From: DATJSJ01 sp035504175 | Lineage (GTDB): Bacteria; Pseudomonadota; Alphaproteobacteria; Acetobacterales; Acetobacteraceae | Length of the DNA: 16,121 nt | Assembly: GCA_035504175.1 (NCBI GenBank) | Contig: DATJSJ010000138.1 | Span: forward strand, 1 to 16,121 | Direction: 5' to 3' | Shown: positions 1-7,524 of the stretch, in pieces | Numbering within the stretch: the first letter of the stretch is position 1 | Layout of the letters: each line of letters opens with the position of its first letter | Position numbers and translations under genes: made by a program | The notes under the pieces: model-generated | Database searches by the model: none | What the model saw: only the letters and a program-made list of their open reading frames with translations | What the model was told of the DNA's origin: nothing

Positions 1-1643
1 TGGGCGAACAGATCCTCGCGGAACAGCCCGACCCGCTCCAGGCAGTCGTGGCGGAGGTAGAGGCAGAACCCGACGCCGGTCGGGATCTCGACCACCTGCC
101 CGGCATTGGCCGAGGCCGCGAGCCTGGCCAGCCGCCGCGTCCCCGCGAGGTCGGGGACCGGGTTGCCGCCGTCGATCGCCGGGTAGCTCAGGATGGTGGC
201 GTCGTTGGAGAGCGGCGTCGCGGTGCCGATGTCCGGGGCGCTGTAGGCCGCCGCGCGCAGGCCTTCGAGCCAGCCGGGCGCGAGCAGCGTGTCGCTGTTG
301 AGCAGCACGGCGTCGCGGCCGGCGGCCGCGCGCAGCCCGGCATTGGCGGCGGCGGGGAAGCCGCGGTTCTCCGGCAGGCGGATCAGGCGGATGCGGCCGG
401 CGCGGGCGCGCTGGTCGAGCGCGCGGACGAGCTCGGGGTCGGGCGAGGCGTCGTCCACCACGATGACGCGCATCTCCTCGCCGACCGTCGTCAGCAGGGA
501 GTCGAGGCAGGCGATGGTCTCGCGCCGCCGGCCATGCACCGGGACGACGATCGCCATCCCCGGCTGGTGATCGGGCGCCGGTGCGGGCGGGCCGCGGAGG
601 TGAGCGGCCACCGGCACCTCGTCGGGCAGGCCGGGCGGCACGTCCTCCGGCCGCAGGCCGAAGCGCCGCCGGACCAGCGCCGCGGCGGCGGCGGCGTCGC
701 GCGACGCGGCGCGCGGATCGAACGGGCTGCCGAGCAGCGCCCGCCCGTCCGGGCCGATCACCGCGACCGCGCCTGGGAAGCGGGCGAGCGAAACCGCGTC
801 GATTCCGAAAGCACGGCCGCCGGGCGGGGCGCCGGGATCGTCCGCCGGCGCCGAGGCCCGCAGATGCATGGGCGGTACCGCGCCGCGGACGCAGCGCAGC
901 GTCACCTCGGGGTCGGTATCGGGATCACCCGGGAGCAGGACCCAGCCGCGGATCGCGCCATCGACGGAATGCGCGACGCCGGCGGAGCGTCGCATCGCCG
1001 CGAGCGACAGTGGGCTGCCGAGCAGCGCCTGCCCGTCCAGCAGCACGTCAAGCCGCGTCGCGCTGCGCCAGTCCGGCGGCAGCGCCAGCGCAAAGCGGGT
1101 CGCGTGCCCGGGCGGCAGCGGCAGCGCGCGGCCGTCGAGCGCCACGACCAGCCGCCGTTCGCGCAACGCCGAGGCGAGCGAGATCGAGAGTCTGCCGCCG
1201 GACGCGAGACCGCACCAGCCCGGCGCCTCTGCCTCCAGCGCCACGGCGTCGCAAAGTCCCGCCACGGCCCCGGGCGCGGTATGCCGGGACAGCATCTCGG
1301 CAAGCACCGCCGCCGCCCGATCGGGCAGGCCGGCGCGGGCATGCGCTGCCACCAGGCCGAGCCAGGCGTCCCGCCGGTCGTCCCGGCGGGCCGCGAGTTC
1401 CAGCGGTTCCACGGCCAGCGGATCGCGGGCGCGCAGGCGATGCAGCCCGACCGCCAGCGTGATCGTGCCATCCGCCGGCGCCAGTCGCTGCGCGTAGTCG
1501 AGCCAGTGCCGGGCCTCTGCCGTATGCGCCGCATGGACCGCGGCGAGGCCGCGCTCGAATGCCGCCTGGGCATCGGCGGGGCGGCCGGCGCGACCCTCGG
1601 CGGGCGAGGGCAGAGCGAGGTCGGGGATCGGGATCACGCCCAT
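1..1643 (-). CDS. GT2-family glycosyltransferase with TPR-like N-terminus (C-terminus beyond left edge)
   Basis: This frame stays open from an ATG at 1643 to the window edge, giving 547 visible residues; the gene is partial because the window ends. Residues about 24-110 are Ala-rich paired helices resembling TPRs. Residues about 115-350 are predicted beta-rich and carry a repeated 'DGxALLGSP' motif at 203-211 and 299-307. A GT-A glycosyltransferase domain begins at residue 363 (MAIVVPVHG), with VVDDAS at 395-400, ENRGFPAAANAGL at 425-437 and the metal-binding-type LLNSDT at 447-452. This arrangement is typical of rhamnosyltransferase-like GT2 enzymes that transfer nucleotide-sugar donors in polysaccharide synthesis. 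It follows the upstream glycosyltransferase stop by 45 bp in the same frame, so the two are probably co-transcribed. The ribosome site is weak (GGGGG just before the ATG). Donor and acceptor cannot be told. The GT2 assignment is firm; the start is less so. Confidence 0.88.
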   Translation of the reverse strand, partial: MGVIPIPDLALPSPAEGRAGRPADAQAAFERGLAAVHAAHTAEARHWLDYAQRLAPADGTITLAVGLHRLRARDPLAVEPLELAARRDDRRDAWLGLVAAHARAGLPDRAAAVLAEMLSRHTAPGAVAGLCDAVALEAEAPGWCGLASGGRLSISLASALRERRLVVALDGRALPLPPGHATRFALALPPDWRSATRLDVLLDGQALLGSPLSLAAMRRSAGVAHSVDGAIRGWVLLPGDPDTDPEVTLRCVRGAVPPMHLRASAPADDPGAPPGGRAFGIDAVSLARFPGAVAVIGPDGRALLGSPFDPRAASRDAAAAAALVRRRFGLRPEDVPPGLPDEVPVAAHLRGPPAPAPDHQPGMAIVVPVHGRRRETIACLDSLLTTVGEEMRVIVVDDASPDPELVRALDQRARAGRIRLIRLPENRGFPAAANAGLRAAAGRDAVLLNSDTLLAPGWLEGLRAAAYSAPDIGTATPLSNDATILSYPAIDGGNPVPDLAGTRRLARLAASANAGQVVEIPTGVGFCLYLRHDCLERVGLFREDLFA

Positions 1644-1688
1644 GCCCCCGGTGCGCGCATCGAACCTCGTCGGCTCATGGCTGGCCCG

Positions 1689-4600
1689 TCAGACCACGCA
1701 CCGCAACACCGGGCGGCGCCCGTGCGCGGCGTCCGGCACGCCCAGCCGCTCCGCCAGTTCCTGCCGAAGCCGCGCCTGCGCACCCGGCAGCGCGCTCTCG
1801 CGCGGCAGGCGCTGTGCGACGAGCCGGTGCAGTCGGGTGATTTCGGCCAGGTGCGCGGCCGGCTCCAGCCGGTGCGTGACGCTCGCCTCGTGCCGGCGAT
1901 GCAGGTTGAGCGACTCGGCCACGTAGGCGATCTCGCCGCCCTCGGCCGCCGCGCGGTCGAGCAGTTCCAGGTACAGGCGCCAATCGCCGGCCATGCGATA
2001 CTCGTCGAGATCATCACAGGCGGCGATCGCGTCGAGCAGCGCCGCCCGCCGCCACAGCACGGCGCTGGCATTCAGGATCAGGTTGCGCTCGGCCATCGCC
2101 GCCCGCAGGAACTCGCCGGCCGCGATCGCCGCGTCCGTCGTCAGCAGCGTTGTCCCAGACTCGCGATAATAGGCCTTGTGATCAGGCCAGAGTGGCGTGC
2201 CGGCGGCGTCGATTGCCCGGCTGTCGCAGAAGCCGAGCACCGGTGCGGTCGCGCGGTCCAGCGCCTCGACCAGGCGTTCGAGGAAGCGCGGCTCGGCGGC
2301 ATCATCGGCCTCGGCGATCCACAGCCACTCGCCACGGGCGCGCCGGGCTCCGTCCTGCCATTGCCGGAACACCGAGCCGGAATTGCGCTCCGCGCGGACG
2401 ATCGCGATGTCGCGGCCCCATTCGGCCGCGGTCGCCTCGGCGATGGCGACGCTGTCATCGGTCGAGGCGTCATCGAGCAGGATCACCTCCAGCACCGGGT
2501 AGGTCTGGGCGAAAATGGAGGCCAGGCGCTGCGTCAGATAGCGGCCGTAGTTCCAGCTCGGCACCACCACCGAGATGCCGCGCAGCCCGGGTTGCGCCAG
2601 ATGCAGCAACGCAATCGCGTAGCGGTCGAAGGCGTAGCCCTGGCGCGCCGCCGCGGCGAGCCGGTCGCGGAACCCCTCGCTGTCCGCCTCGCGCGCGAGG
2701 ACGAGCGCCTGCTCCGCCATCGCCGCGACGTCGCCGAGTGGCACCACGGCGCCGGCGCGGTGTGCCTCCAGCACCTCGGGCATGCCGCCCGTGCCGGCGA
2801 AGGCGATGGTTGGCGTGCCGGCCGACATCGCCTCCAGCGCCACGCTCGGGAACGGGTCCTCGCGTGAGGTCAGCAGGTGCACGTCGGCGGCAGCGAACCA
2901 GTCCGCCGCGTCCTCGCGTGCCGGCAGGAGATGGAAGCGCCCGGTTGCTTCGGCGGCGGCGATTTCCGGGCCGAGATGGGCGCGCAATCCCGGATCCATG
3001 GCCCCGATCCAGCAGCCATGCGCATCGCCGCGGCGCGCGAGTTCGCGCCAGACCTGCAGAAACAGATCGAAGCCTTTGCGGAGATCGGCATAGCCGACAC
3101 CGAGCACGAGCAGCGCGTCGGGCCGGATCCCGAGGCTCTGGCGGAGCCGGGCGCGGGGCGCCGCGGCGAAGCTGACCGGGTGATACAAACCCTGCGGCAG
3201 CAGCACCCCACGTCCGCTGGCGGCGTCACCGGTCGTGCCTGTCGCCGCCCGGAACGCGTCGCGCACCGCGGCGACTGCGAAGACCACGTCTCGCGCCGCC
3301 GTCGCTGCCTGCCGCGCCGGTTCGAGCAGCCCGCGCTCGTGCAGCAGCCGCGGCAACTCGTGCACCAGCAGGGTGAAACCGAATCCGGCCCGCTGCAGCG
3401 CGGCGCAGGCCGGGGTGGAGGCGGCGCTGTTGACGATCGCCGAGCCGAAGCCGCGCGCCCGCAATTGTGCGAGCTCCGCCTCCAGCGCCGTCGCGTCCTC
3501 GGCCACCGTGGTCGGCGCCGCTTCGCGATAGGCGGCAAGCAGCGGGCCGCCGCCGAGCAACAGCACCTCGACCGAGACGCCGCATTGCCGCCGCAGAAAG
3601 CGGGCGATCGCCAGCAGCAGCCGTTGCGCGCCGGCGCCGAATGCGTCGTGGCCCACCAGCAGCAGCCGCCCGGCCGCGGCCGGGCGCTCCAGTCCGGCCG
3701 CGGCGGCGGCGGTCGCATTCAGATAGGCGGCGCCGAAATGCCGGTCGGGCTCGAGATAGGCGCCTTCCGCCCATTCATTCCAGGCATTGACGCAGACGAT
3801 CGCCTCGCCCTCGAACCTGTGGCGGCCGGCGTGGTGGATCAGCCGGCGCAACCAGGCCTCGTATTTCGCCGGCGTCGCACCGTGCAGCACGAGTCCCGCG
3901 CCCTGCCGCCGCGCGTCATTGTCCCAGCCCGGCACCGCGGTCTTGATCAGCGGGAAATCCGGCGCCGGCTCGGCGACTGACGCCTCGACCACCTCGTCGT
4001 AGTCGTAGACCTGCGCGTTGAAGCCGGGATCGAGCAAGGCCAGGCTGTCGTTCAGCAACGGCAGGCCCTGCACCAGCTTGTGCGGCGGAAACTCGACTGC
4101 GCCGTCCATGCCGAACTGCCGCGGATCGGTCGCGGCGAAGCTCTGCGACATGACGAAGAGCGGGTCCTCGCCGTGGATGTCGCGAAACAGCGCGCGCCAG
4201 CGGCCGATCGTCTCGCGCGTGTTCGGGATCAGCGCCGGCCGGTAGATCATCAGCAACGGTCGGCCGCCAAGGCGGATGTAGCGGCGGTCACCGAAATGCC
4301 GTGCGAAGGCCGCGATCAGCGCCGCCTCATCAGCTTCGCGATAGTCCTGCGAGATCAGCACCTCGTCATCCGACCCGTCCCACCGTCGCGTCCAGTTCTC
4401 ATTCGCCCACATCAGGCAGAACGGCAGGTCGAGCGAGGGATCGGCGAGCAAGCTATCGAGCGGGCGCTCCAGCAGGCGGCGGCGGTTGAACCAGTAGAAA
4501 TAGAAGACGAAGCCGGCGATGCCGGCCTCGCGGGCCATCGCGATCTGCCGGCGCATCACGCCGGGGTCGCTCAGGTCGTAATGTCCGAGATCGCGCGGAA

Positions 4601-5480
4601 TGCGCGGCTGGTAGTGCCCGGCGAAGCGCGGCAGGCCGCGCTGCACGTTGGCCCATTCGGTGAAGCCCTCGCCCCACCAGGCATCGTTCTCGGCGACCGC
4701 GTGGAATTGCGGCAGATAGAAGACGAGCAGCATGGCCTGACGCGGCGCCGAGGCGGGCAGCCGGCGCCGTGCCTCGAAGAGCGGGCCGGGCTCGGTGTTG
4801 CGGCGGAACTCCGTCGGGATGTCGGTTCCGGCCGGATCCGCGGGCGCGGCGGTCGCGCCGTCGCTGCGGTTGTCGAGGTAGTGCAGCAGCGGATTCTCGC
4901 CGCCGAGCCCGGGATGACGCCGCGCATAGGCCGCGCCATCGAAGCAGCTGCTCGGGTTGCGCCCCTCACGGAAGCCCTGGAACTGGTAGTGCTCGAACGG
5001 ATCGACGCCCGCAGCAGCGACGTCGGGATTGGCCGCAAGGTAGAAGCCGACGTCGAATTCCGGGATCGGGCTGACCGTGCCGGTGCGGCGCAGGTCGAGA
5101 AAGTGGGCAAGGCACAGCCCGTCCGGCGGCAGCCGGCAGGCGCCGCGATACCAGCCGGGATCGAAATACGGCACCGGCCGGCGGCCCTCCCGTTCGCCCG
5201 CCTGCAGGTAATGCAGCAGCGGGTTGCGCCCGGCCGCCGCCACGTCGGGATTCCGCTGCAGATACCAGAGCGGATCGAAATACGGATTGGGTCGGAACCC
5301 GGCGCGCCAACCCTCGGCGCAGAAATGCTCGAACGCCTCACCGGCGATCGCCTGGCCGTAGGTGGTGCAATACCAGGGCGCGTCGAACAGGCCGCTCGTC
5401 CGCAGGGCGGCGAGCTCGGCCGGCGTGCCGGCGCCCTCATCCACCGCCGGGCTGGCGGGGCTCTCCTGTGCATCGGCCAT
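1689..5480 (-). CDS. Trimodular glycosyltransferase: WbsX-like + GT4 + GT2 fusion with N-terminal repeats
   Basis: A 1263-residue protein with four parts. (a) Residues 30-207 hold five degenerate 37-residue repeats with consensus FDPxWYLxxNPDVAAAG...HYLxxGxxEGRxP, starting near 30, 67, 105, 141 and 179. (b) Residues about 248-595 match the WbsX / GH99-like glycan family: YLPQFHAVAENDAWWGEGF at 255-273, WANENWTRRWDG at 358-369 and NAWNEWAEGAYLEPDRHFG at 565-583. (c) Residues about 604-965 are a GT4 (GT-B) domain, with GVGYADLRKGFDLF at 794-807 and the SREDPFPSVALEAMSAGTP donor-site motif at 872-890. (d) Residues about 968-1210 are a GT2 (GT-A) domain: VVVPSWNYGRYL at 971-982, LLDDASTDDS at 1001-1010 and AEADD at 1056-1060. 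No signal peptide or membrane helix is seen, so it is probably cytoplasmic. The start is backed by GAGG six bases upstream. It likely builds a multi-sugar surface glycan together with the next gene. The order and linkage of sugars are unknown. Confidence 0.92.
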   Translation of the reverse strand: MADAQESPASPAVDEGAGTPAELAALRTSGLFDAPWYCTTYGQAIAGEAFEHFCAEGWRAGFRPNPYFDPLWYLQRNPDVAAAGRNPLLHYLQAGEREGRRPVPYFDPGWYRGACRLPPDGLCLAHFLDLRRTGTVSPIPEFDVGFYLAANPDVAAAGVDPFEHYQFQGFREGRNPSSCFDGAAYARRHPGLGGENPLLHYLDNRSDGATAAPADPAGTDIPTEFRRNTEPGPLFEARRRLPASAPRQAMLLVFYLPQFHAVAENDAWWGEGFTEWANVQRGLPRFAGHYQPRIPRDLGHYDLSDPGVMRRQIAMAREAGIAGFVFYFYWFNRRRLLERPLDSLLADPSLDLPFCLMWANENWTRRWDGSDDEVLISQDYREADEAALIAAFARHFGDRRYIRLGGRPLLMIYRPALIPNTRETIGRWRALFRDIHGEDPLFVMSQSFAATDPRQFGMDGAVEFPPHKLVQGLPLLNDSLALLDPGFNAQVYDYDEVVEASVAEPAPDFPLIKTAVPGWDNDARRQGAGLVLHGATPAKYEAWLRRLIHHAGRHRFEGEAIVCVNAWNEWAEGAYLEPDRHFGAAYLNATAAAAAGLERPAAAGRLLLVGHDAFGAGAQRLLLAIARFLRRQCGVSVEVLLLGGGPLLAAYREAAPTTVAEDATALEAELAQLRARGFGSAIVNSAASTPACAALQRAGFGFTLLVHELPRLLHERGLLEPARQAATAARDVVFAVAAVRDAFRAATGTTGDAASGRGVLLPQGLYHPVSFAAAPRARLRQSLGIRPDALLVLGVGYADLRKGFDLFLQVWRELARRGDAHGCWIGAMDPGLRAHLGPEIAAAEATGRFHLLPAREDAADWFAAADVHLLTSREDPFPSVALEAMSAGTPTIAFAGTGGMPEVLEAHRAGAVVPLGDVAAMAEQALVLAREADSEGFRDRLAAAARQGYAFDRYAIALLHLAQPGLRGISVVVPSWNYGRYLTQRLASIFAQTYPVLEVILLDDASTDDSVAIAEATAAEWGRDIAIVRAERNSGSVFRQWQDGARRARGEWLWIAEADDAAEPRFLERLVEALDRATAPVLGFCDSRAIDAAGTPLWPDHKAYYRESGTTLLTTDAAIAAGEFLRAAMAERNLILNASAVLWRRAALLDAIAACDDLDEYRMAGDWRLYLELLDRAAAEGGEIAYVAESLNLHRRHEASVTHRLEPAAHLAEITRLHRLVAQRLPRESALPGAQARLRQELAERLGVPDAAHGRRPVLRCVV

Positions 5481-5599
5481 GGAAACCTCGCGCGGCCAAC
5501 ATCTGACTGCGTGCTGGGGGCGAGACTAGTCCGATTTTACCAAAGTGCGCTAGGGGAATTTCTACCCTAGGTTGGACTCCCTGCCGCCGGCGAGGAGAC
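5481..5599 (-). promoter_or_regulatory. Probable promoter/operator region of the trimodular glycosyltransferase gene
   Basis: This 119-bp gap separates the EmrA-like stop from the glycosyltransferase start and is AT-richer than its surroundings. It contains a 6-bp inverted repeat, CTAGGG-N9-CCCTAG, at 5550-5570. The tetranucleotide CTAG, which is usually rare in bacterial DNA, occurs three times (5526, 5550 and 5567). No clear terminator hairpin follows the EmrA-like gene, so read-through is possible as well. That this is a promoter is an inference from position and composition; no convincing -35/-10 pair was assigned. Confidence 0.35.
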
Positions 5600-6688
5600 T
5601 TAGAACAGGTCGGCGAGACGACGCTGGTGGCCGGTATCGATCCCGATCTCGACGCTCATGCCGGCCCGCAGCGGCGGGTCGCCCGGCCTGCGTTCGACCC
5701 GCACGCGCAAGGGAATGCGCTGCACCACCTTGACCCAGTTGCCCGAGGTGTTTTGCGCCGGCAGGACGGAGAACTCGGAGCCGCTGGCCGGGGCGATGCT
5801 CTCCACCGTGCCGGTCCAGACCTGGCCGGGATAGGTGTCGACGGTGACGCGCGCCGGATCACCGGGCCGGACCCAGGTCAGCTCGGTTTCCTTCGGATTG
5901 CCCTCCACCCAGACATGGTCGGTCGAGACGAGACCGAAGGCGCCGGTGCTGGCGGTCAGGTACATGCCGGGCTGCAGTGCGTCGACATGGGTGACGATGC
6001 CGTCGAACGGCGCGTGGACCACGGTATGGTCGAGCTGGCGCTGCGCCTCATCCACCGCCGCCTGCGCCTCCTTGTAGGCGGGCAAGGTGGTGACATCGGC
6101 GTCGGCGTTGCCGCCCAGCCGGGCGAGCTGCACCTCCGCCTGCACCTGCGCCGCCTCCAGCGCCGCCTTGTCGGCGGCGAGCTTGAAGCGGGCATTGTCA
6201 TATTCCTGCCGGGTGACGCCGCCGCCGCGCACCAGATTGGCATAGCGCTGATAGTTGGCCTGGTCGTCGGCGACCGCCGCCTGGCGCATCGCGACGTCGC
6301 TCTCCATCCGATGGTAGTCGCGTTCGGCCGCCTGCAGCGTCAGCGCGGTCTGCGCCAGCTTCGCCTTCGCCCCGTCCAGCGCGATGCGGAACCGGCGCTG
6401 CTCGAGGCGGAACAGCACGTCACCCTTGTGCACGAGCTGCCCCTCATGCACCGGCACGGCGGCGACCATCCCGGATACGTCGGTGGAGATCGCGACCTTG
6501 TCCGCCTGCACGTAGGCGTCGTCGATTGCAACCACCCGGCCGCCGGTCAGCCACCAATACCCGACGCCGACCGCGACCGCGGCGATGCCGCCCAGCATCA
6601 GGAGCGGCCGCAGCAGCCGTATCGCGTGGCGGCTGCGCTGGCGCGGTTCGGCGGTGATGTCGCGGGGCATCGCGGCGGCCTGGGACAT
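5600..6688 (-). CDS. EmrA-type HlyD-family membrane fusion (periplasmic adaptor) protein
   Basis: A 362-residue protein starting at the ATG at 6688, which overlaps the MarR stop by one base (TGATG). The frame is open further upstream, but that extension lies antisense-like inside marR and is ignored. Residues 26-47 form the single inner-membrane anchor. Residues about 57-100 are the first biotinyl-lipoyl half (IDDAYVQADKVAISTDVSG), about 100-220 a long coiled coil, 222-250 the second lipoyl half (VVHAPFDGIVTHVDALQPG) and 255-350 the beta-barrel. LPAQNTSGNWVKVVQRIPL at 309-327 is the EmrA/HlyD multidrug signature. Such adaptors link an MFS pump of the EmrB type to a TolC channel to export drugs or hydrophobic compounds. 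Neither partner lies beside it here; the next gene downstream is a glycosyltransferase. The family call is firm; the substrate is unknown. Confidence 0.93.
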   Translation of the reverse strand: MSQAAAMPRDITAEPRQRSRHAIRLLRPLLMLGGIAAVAVGVGYWWLTGGRVVAIDDAYVQADKVAISTDVSGMVAAVPVHEGQLVHKGDVLFRLEQRRFRIALDGAKAKLAQTALTLQAAERDYHRMESDVAMRQAAVADDQANYQRYANLVRGGGVTRQEYDNARFKLAADKAALEAAQVQAEVQLARLGGNADADVTTLPAYKEAQAAVDEAQRQLDHTVVHAPFDGIVTHVDALQPGMYLTASTGAFGLVSTDHVWVEGNPKETELTWVRPGDPARVTVDTYPGQVWTGTVESIAPASGSEFSVLPAQNTSGNWVKVVQRIPLRVRVERRPGDPPLRAGMSVEIGIDTGHQRRLADLF

Positions 6689-7143
6689 CAGGCAACGTCC
6701 CTGGTCTCGGCGCGGCGCTCCGAGCAGAGGGTGGCCTTCATCCGGCGCAGCCCGGTGACCATTGCGTCCAGGATGGCAGGCTCGACGTCGCGCCCGACGA
6801 TGGCCAGCATTTCCTGCCGCTGGGCGGCAATGTAGTCGAGCACCGGGGTTGCCGGCGGCAGCAGGTGCAGGCGCCAGATGCGGCGGTCGCGCTGATCCGG
6901 GCGGCGCTCCACCATGCCGCGCGCCTCCAGCCGGTCGACCAGCCGGGCGACGGTGATCGGCTCCACTTCCAGGAGTTCCGCCAACTCCTTCTGCGACAGG
7001 CCGGGCCGATGATCGAGCCGCACCAGGATCGCCCACTGCGCCCGCGTCATGCCGTGCTCGCGCGCCCGGCGATCGGCATCGGTGCGCAACAGCCGGGCCA
7101 CGTCATGCAGCAGGAAGAGGAGGTCGGAATCGTACTGAGTCAT
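6688..7143 (-). CDS. MarR-family transcriptional regulator
   Basis: A 151-residue protein of usual MarR length. A winged helix-turn-helix spans about residues 33-95: GMTRAQWAILVRL at 31-43, the helix pair QKELAELLEVEPITVARLVD at 51-70, and the wing RRPDQRDRRIW at 80-90, which keeps the Asp-Arg-Arg pattern that contacts DNA. Flanking helices 1-30 and 100-140 form the dimer interface. MarR proteins usually repress their own operon and release DNA when a phenolic or drug-like ligand binds. Here the stop codon shares a base with the start of the EmrA-like gene, so it is very likely the local regulator of that efflux adaptor. The leader has no strong Shine-Dalgarno sequence before the ATG at 7143. 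Confidence 0.93.
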   Translation of the reverse strand: MTQYDSDLLFLLHDVARLLRTDADRRAREHGMTRAQWAILVRLDHRPGLSQKELAELLEVEPITVARLVDRLEARGMVERRPDQRDRRIWRLHLLPPATPVLDYIAAQRQEMLAIVGRDVEPAILDAMVTGLRRMKATLCSERRAETRDVA

Positions 7144-7175
7144 CGGCGGACCGGCGAGGGAGATGATGGCACGAT

Positions 7176-7204
7176 GCTATAATAGCTGTGCTTACGATAG
7201 ACAA
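7176..7204 (-). promoter_or_regulatory. Sigma70-like promoter and possible MarR operator for marR-emrA
   Basis: On the minus strand, TTGTCT (7204-7199) and TATAGC (7181-7176) are separated by exactly 17 bp, a reasonable sigma70-type pair, with an expected start near 7169. The 11-bp palindrome GCTATTATAGC (7176-7186) covers the -10 element. That is a sensible place for an autorepressing MarR dimer, but operator function is inferred. The AT-rich patch stands out in GC-rich DNA. Confidence 0.5.
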
Positions 7205-7282
7205 GCTGCCGACGTCGTCAGCCGGACTGGCCGGAAGGGGGCAGGCGCCGTCCTGGCGCGCCGGCTCGGGCGATGCACGCCG

Positions 7283-7310
7283 AGCCAAGGCGGGGAATTT
7301 CCCGCCGGCT
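7283..7310. repeat. Imperfect GC-rich palindrome around AATT
   Basis: The core GGCGGG-GAATTT-CCCGCC lies at 7289-7306. AGCC (7283-7286) and GGCT (7307-7310) extend the stem across a two-base bulge. It could be a transcript 3' structure or a dispersed palindrome. No T-run follows on either strand, so a classical intrinsic terminator is not supported. Confidence 0.4.
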
Positions 7311-7475
7311 TCCCCATGGCAGAAGCCGCGCCTCGGCGGCTCAACCCGATGGCGGTCTTTGCACCGGCGGCGCCGCGCCGCCCTTCTGGCGGCTGCCGTT
7401 TTGGCGCGATGGGCGGAAGCTGCGGCCTGCCGGGGTGGCACCCGGGCCAGTGCAGCGCCGCCGTCCGGATCGATC

Positions 7476-7511
7476 GAGCGCGGGGTGCAGGGGCTCCGAC
7501 ACCCCGGGCTC
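7476..7511 (-). terminator. Hairpin just downstream of the histidine-run gene, terminator-like
   Basis: The stem is GAGC plus CGGGGTG (7476-7479, 7481-7487) paired with CACCCCG plus GCTC (7500-7506, 7508-7511), with one single-base mismatch and a 12-base loop. It begins 13 bases after the TAA at 7525-7527. There is no U-tract, so it may be a Rho-assisted end or a 3'-stabilising hairpin. Confidence 0.45.
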
Positions 7512-7524
7512 GTGCGATCCCTCC

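Larger units (their letters stand above)
7205..7524. other. Intergenic stretch with palindromes, no supported gene
   Basis: These 320 bp lie between the marR promoter and the 3' end of the histidine-run gene. Open frames here run through from neighbours or lack a ribosome site, and none resembles a protein family. Two structured sites stand out, at 7283-7310 and 7476-7511, and are listed separately. Confidence 0.6.

Noticed and set aside
48..2867. 939-residue open frame on the plus strand
   Set aside because: It lies antisense to two glycosyltransferase genes with clear motifs, is Arg/Ala/Gln-rich and matches no family. Long antisense frames are expected at this GC content.
4080..5570. 496-residue plus-strand open frame opposite the N-terminus of the trimodular glycosyltransferase
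   Set aside because: It mirrors the real gene's codons and has no motif of its own or ribosome site.
7168..7182. TGGCACG on the plus strand near the marR promoter as a second sigma54 site
   Set aside because: The -12 half (TTGC) is missing at the required spacing.
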